A stretch of DNA of 8,823 nt from an uncultured Chloroflexota bacterium (GTDB lineage: Bacteria; Chloroflexota; Anaerolineae; Anaerolineales; Villigracilaceae): contig CAILWD010000554.1 of the NCBI GenBank assembly GCA_903837815.1, positions 1 through 8,823 on the forward strand, in the 5' to 3' direction. The notes below the pieces were generated by a model. That model ran no database searches, was not told where the DNA came from, and saw only the letters and a program-made list of their open reading frames with translations. How positions within the stretch are numbered: the stretch's first letter is position 1; each line of letters starts with the position of its first letter. Positions 6,318 through 8,823 of this stretch are shown here, piece by piece. Made by a program: the position numbers and the translations under genes.

Positions 6318-7495
6318 ACACACAACAAATTATCGATACTGAAAACAAACACACTTCTGGCGTGTATGCCAAGCAGACCTTGACCATCGTGCGCGGACAA
6401 GGCGCGTCATTGTTCGATGCGGACGGCAATGAATATCTCGATTGCTCATCGGGACATGGCGTTGCCAACCTCGGTCACGCCCACCCGAAGATTGCCGAGG
6501 CGCTCTACAGACAGGCGAATACGTTGATTACATTGTTCGAGTCCTTCCCCAACGATCAGCGCGCCATATTGATGGAAAAAATCACGGCGCTGGTTCCTGG
6601 CTTGGATAGGGTCTTCTTCTGTAATTCAGGAACCGAGGCGGTGGAAGCGGCGTTCAAGTTTTCGCGCATTTCAACGGGGCGCAAGAATTTCATCGCCGCC
6701 ATGCGCGCTTTTCATGGAAGAACCTATGGCTCGCTCTCAGCAACTTTCAACAAGAAATACCGCGAGGGCTTCGAGCCGCTTTTGCCCGGCGTGTCGCATG
6801 TCTCGTATAACAACATCGAAGCGCTGGAGAAAGCCGTCAACGAGGAAACCGCCGCCGTGATTTTGGAAGTGGTGCAAGGCGAGGGCGGAGTCTATCCCGC
6901 TTCTGCGGAATACATTCAGGCGGCGCGGCGGATTTGCGACGAGCGCGGCGCGTTGCTGATCGTGGATGAAATCCAGACGGGCTTTGGGCGCACAGGCAGG
7001 ATGTTTGCGATTCAACACTTTGGCGTGACACCCGACCTGCTGACCTGCGCCAAGTCTTTGGCGGGCGGCGTGCCGATGGGCGCGGTGCTGATCGGTGAAA
7101 AAGTGAAGAACCTTGTGCCGGGCGTGCATGGCTCGACCTTTGGCGGGAATCCGCTTTCGTGCGCGGCGGCGAACGCGGCGTTGGATGTCATCCTCGGCGA
7201 AGACCTGCCCGGTCAGGCGGCGGCGAAGGGCGCGTACCTCGTCGAGAAATTGAAGAAGATCGAATCGCCCAACATCCGTGAAGTGCGCGGACTTGGACTG
7301 ATGGTCGGGATCGAGATGAAGCAAAAGGTGACGGGGTATATCAAGGCGCTGCAAGAGAAAAAGGTCATCGCCTTGAACGCAGGGTTAACCGTGATTCGCC
7401 TCCTGCCGCCGCTGGTCATCACCTACGAGCAGATTGACCGTTTGGTCGAGGCGTTGATCGAAGTTCTAAATCAGACGACGGACGATGGACAGTAG
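6314..7495 (+). CDS. argD: LysW-bound semialdehyde aminotransferase (LysJ/ArgD)
   Basis: This class III PLP-dependent aminotransferase moves an amino group from glutamate to the carrier-bound semialdehyde. The 393-residue protein has the usual length. FFCNSGTEAVEAAFKFSR (101-118) binds the PLP phosphate, FHGRTYGSLSAT (133-144) holds the aromatic stacking region, and IVDEIQTGFGRTGRMFA (216-232) carries Asp218 for the pyridine nitrogen. AKSLAGGVPMGAV contains the Schiff-base Lys247, and HGSTFGGNPLSCAAA follows. The ATGA overlap with lysZ fixes the start. The last six residues, TTDDGQ, and the stop codon fall within or at the edge of a palindromic repeat (copy B), so the native C-terminus was probably replaced when the repeat arrived. 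The symbol lysJ fits equally. It may also serve as acetylornithine aminotransferase if ArgJ-type genes exist elsewhere. Confidence 0.95.
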   Translation: MNTQQIIDTENKHTSGVYAKQTLTIVRGQGASLFDADGNEYLDCSSGHGVANLGHAHPKIAEALYRQANTLITLFESFPNDQRAILMEKITALVPGLDRVFFCNSGTEAVEAAFKFSRISTGRKNFIAAMRAFHGRTYGSLSATFNKKYREGFEPLLPGVSHVSYNNIEALEKAVNEETAAVILEVVQGEGGVYPASAEYIQAARRICDERGALLIVDEIQTGFGRTGRMFAIQHFGVTPDLLTCAKSLAGGVPMGAVLIGEKVKNLVPGVHGSTFGGNPLSCAAANAALDVILGEDLPGQAAAKGAYLVEKLKKIESPNIREVRGLGLMVGIEMKQKVTGYIKALQEKKVIALNAGLTVIRLLPPLVITYEQIDRLVEALIEVLNQTTDDGQ

Positions 7496-7525
7496 ACGAT
7501 GGTCTGCTGTCCACGGTCTATCGTC
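7476..7525. repeat. ~50-bp palindromic repeat, copy B (argD/lysK), contains the argD stop
   Basis: The inner arms GGACAGTAGAC (7487-7497) and GTCTGCTGTCC (7502-7512) pair with one G/T wobble around a 4-base loop. Outer GACGAT (7481-7486) can pair with ATCGTC (7520-7525). Its first 27 bases match copy A (2918-2944) at 24 positions, and 7509-7525 matches 2948-2964 at 15 of 17. The argD TAG (7493-7495) lies in the left arm. The right end abuts the lysK ribosome binding site AAGGA (7526-7530). Confidence 0.85.
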
Positions 7526-7536
7526 AAGGATTTGAT

Positions 7537-8589
7537 ATGAGCGATACTTTAGTCGGTCTTGTCTCCCAATACAGCCCGTCGGGACAGGAACGCGGCGCGG
7601 TGGAATGGCTTGTGGCGCGGATGAAGTTGCTGGGCTATGATGATACCTTCATCGATGACGCGGGCAACGCCGTCGGCGTGATGGGGCGGGGTGGACGGCA
7701 AGTGATTCTGCTCGGTCATATCGACACGGTTCCCGGTGAGATTCCCGTCCGCGTGGATGACGGTGTTTTGTACGGGCGCGGTTCTGCCGACGCCAAAGGT
7801 CCGCTGGCGAGTTTCACCGACGCGGTCGCCAAAGTCGGCGTGAAGGACGGCTGGCAGTTCGTGGTCATCGGCGCGGTGGAAGAGGAACGCAACTCGGAGG
7901 GGGCGCGGTTTGCCGCAGGGCAGTACAAACCCGAATTTGCCATCATCGGCGAGCCAAATCAATGGGATCGGGTTGCGCTGGGTTACAAAGGCAGCGCGTG
8001 GGCAGATGTGACGGTCAGGCGTGAACAGGCTCACACGGCAAGTGGGGAAATCACCGCGGCGGAGGCGGCGGTCGAGGCGTGGCTCAAAATCAAGGTGTAT
8101 GTCGATGCGTTCAACGCCGACAAGCCCAAAGCCTTCGATAAACTCCTGCTTACTTTGCGCGGCATGGAGTCAGGTTCGGATGATTTCGAGCAATGGGCGC
8201 GGCTAAAGGTTGGAGTCCGCTTGCCGGTGGAAGTCCCACCTGAGGCTTGGTATCAAATATTAAACGAGACCCTAAGGGTTTCTGAAACTCTTAGGGTCTT
8301 AGTCGAACCTGTTGGGTTCGCCATCCCCGCCTGGGGCTGCGAGAAAAACACTCCGCTGGTACGCGCCTTCTTGAGCGGAATCCGCTCACAGGGCGGCGAG
8401 CCGCGCTTCGTCTACAAGACGGGGACAGCAGATTTGAACATCGTCGCTCCCGTCTGGAAATGTCCCGCGCTGGTGTATGGTCCCGGCGATTCCGCGCTCG
8501 ACCACACGCCAAACGAACATGTCAGTTTGGACGAGCATCGAAAGGCTGTCGATGTTTTGAAGGCGGCTTTGGAAAAATTAATATCATAG
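7537..8589 (+). CDS. lysK: LysK, LysW-lysine/ornithine hydrolase (M20 family)
   Basis: LysK cuts lysine (or ornithine) from the carrier's C-terminal Glu, finishing the pathway and recycling LysW. The 350-residue protein is an M20 zinc peptidase-like enzyme. Its metal ligands and catalytic residues are visible: His61 and Asp63 in LLGHIDTVPG, bridging Asp85 in GRGSADAKGPL, the catalytic Glu pair in AVEEER (113-118), Glu139 in IIGEP and His323 in DHTPNEH. AAGGA at 7526-7530 lies six bases before the ATG. An in-frame palindrome (8267-8299) adds the repeated peptide ETLRVSETLRV at 244-254, between the LPVEVPPEAWYQIL block and GFAIPAWGCEKNTPLVRAF. All active-site motifs on both sides are intact, so the enzyme is probably still functional. 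No terminator is evident after it. Confidence 0.95.
   Translation: MSDTLVGLVSQYSPSGQERGAVEWLVARMKLLGYDDTFIDDAGNAVGVMGRGGRQVILLGHIDTVPGEIPVRVDDGVLYGRGSADAKGPLASFTDAVAKVGVKDGWQFVVIGAVEEERNSEGARFAAGQYKPEFAIIGEPNQWDRVALGYKGSAWADVTVRREQAHTASGEITAAEAAVEAWLKIKVYVDAFNADKPKAFDKLLLTLRGMESGSDDFEQWARLKVGVRLPVEVPPEAWYQILNETLRVSETLRVLVEPVGFAIPAWGCEKNTPLVRAFLSGIRSQGGEPRFVYKTGTADLNIVAPVWKCPALVYGPGDSALDHTPNEHVSLDEHRKAVDVLKAALEKLIS
8267..8299. repeat. Palindrome inserted in frame in lysK
   Basis: The 16-base arms 8267-8282 and 8284-8299 are complementary except for one G/T pair, around a single central base. Each arm also holds its own near-palindrome, ACCCTAAGGGT and the diverged ACTCTTAGGGT. The reading frame turns it into ETLRV-S-ETLRV. 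A smaller stem CGAACC/GGTTCG (8304-8309 with 8315-8320) follows at once. It resembles protein-coding palindromic elements such as those known from Rickettsia. Confidence 0.8.
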
Positions 8590-8614
8590 GTTTCGATCTG
8601 CCTGAACAACATGA

Positions 8615-8803
8615 TTACCCCCAAATTTAATCTGGACGCAGAAAAACGCTGATGCGGTGAAGAGAAAATCCGCCGACGCGGTCCGCGCCACTCAGATCGA
8701 CACCCTTTTGCCGCGCTTCAACCCAGGCAAAGAGTTCAAGAAGACGCTGGCAACCGTCGAGTACGAAAAAGGCTCACTGGTCAGCGCCCCGCCCGAAGGT
8801 TAA
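8615..8803 (+). pseudogene. Possible 3' remnant or tiny gene, unrecognised
   Basis: The frame is open from 8615 to a TAA at 8801-8803. It ends in a plausible protein tail, with TQIDTLLPRFNPGKEFKKTL and then VEYEKGSLVSAPPEG. A GTG at 8657 would give 48 residues, but no ribosome binding site precedes it and there is no ATG. The composition looks like real protein (balanced charged and hydrophobic residues, with ADAVKRKSADAVRA as a small internal duplication), so it may be the surviving end of a broken gene. I do not recognise the family. Confidence 0.3.
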
Positions 8804-8811
8804 AACCTCTC

Positions 8812-8820
8812 AAGGAAGGA
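8812..8820 (+). promoter_or_regulatory. Strong ribosome binding site at the right edge
   Basis: AAGGAAGGA, three bases from the window end, is a good Shine-Dalgarno sequence. It suggests that another plus-strand gene starts just outside, possibly continuing the transcription unit. Confidence 0.4.
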
Positions 8821-8823
8821 TTC

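Larger units (their letters stand above)
8590..8823 (+). other. Region after lysK: mostly non-coding, one short open frame
   Basis: No complete recognisable gene lies here. The first ~65 bases have no hairpin with a T-run, so I see no lysK terminator. ACGCAGAAAAACGCTGATGC (8636-8655) has an ACGCwGAw word twice, like degenerate intergenic repeats seen in several environmental phyla. A short open frame and a ribosome binding site, listed separately, fill the rest. Confidence 0.5.

Overview
The window is a biosynthetic gene cluster from what looks like a bacterium of the Chloroflexota, probably an Anaerolineae-type lineage. That placement is an inference. It rests on the pairing of a LysW amino-group-carrier pathway with argH, the moderately high GC content, good Shine-Dalgarno sites and many short palindromic repeats between genes. 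No rRNA or other phylogenetic marker is present.

Layout, left to right. (1) A P-loop protein of the HPr kinase / PEP carboxykinase-like group runs in from the left edge (1-1323). Its stop overlaps the start of argH by ATGA. (2) argH, argininosuccinate lyase (1320-2699). (3) lysW, the 56-residue carrier protein (2746-2916). (4) lysX, the carrier ligase (2986-3852). (5) One gene on the opposite strand, a STAS/SpoIIAA-like hypothetical protein (4310-3873), with a near-consensus promoter whose -35 box overlaps the argC start. (6) argC/lysY reductase (4360-5394). (7) lysZ kinase (5502-6317). (8) argD/lysJ aminotransferase (6314-7495), overlapping lysZ by ATGA. (9) lysK deacylase (7537-8589). (10) A tail of 234 bases with a short open frame that may be a gene remnant, and a strong ribosome binding site at the right edge for a gene starting outside the window.

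How the genes fit together: LysX joins the alpha-amino group of 2-aminoadipate (or glutamate) to the C-terminal Glu of LysW. LysZ phosphorylates the side-chain carboxylate, ArgC/LysY reduces it to the semialdehyde, ArgD/LysJ aminates it, and LysK releases lysine (or ornithine) from the carrier. ArgH makes arginine from argininosuccinate. Its place at the head of the cluster raises the possibility that the carrier route also serves, or mainly serves, ornithine/arginine. LysX itself looks like the aminoadipate type.

The most striking non-coding feature is that most gene junctions carry a palindromic repeat: tandem hairpins at the argH end, two diverged copies of one ~50-bp element (lysW/lysX and argD/lysK), and a different inverted repeat at argC/lysZ. 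A further palindrome sits in frame inside lysK and encodes a duplicated pentapeptide. In argD the repeat supplies the last codons and the stop. I found no convincing undescribed multi-gene system, tRNA, rRNA, CRISPR array or insertion sequence.
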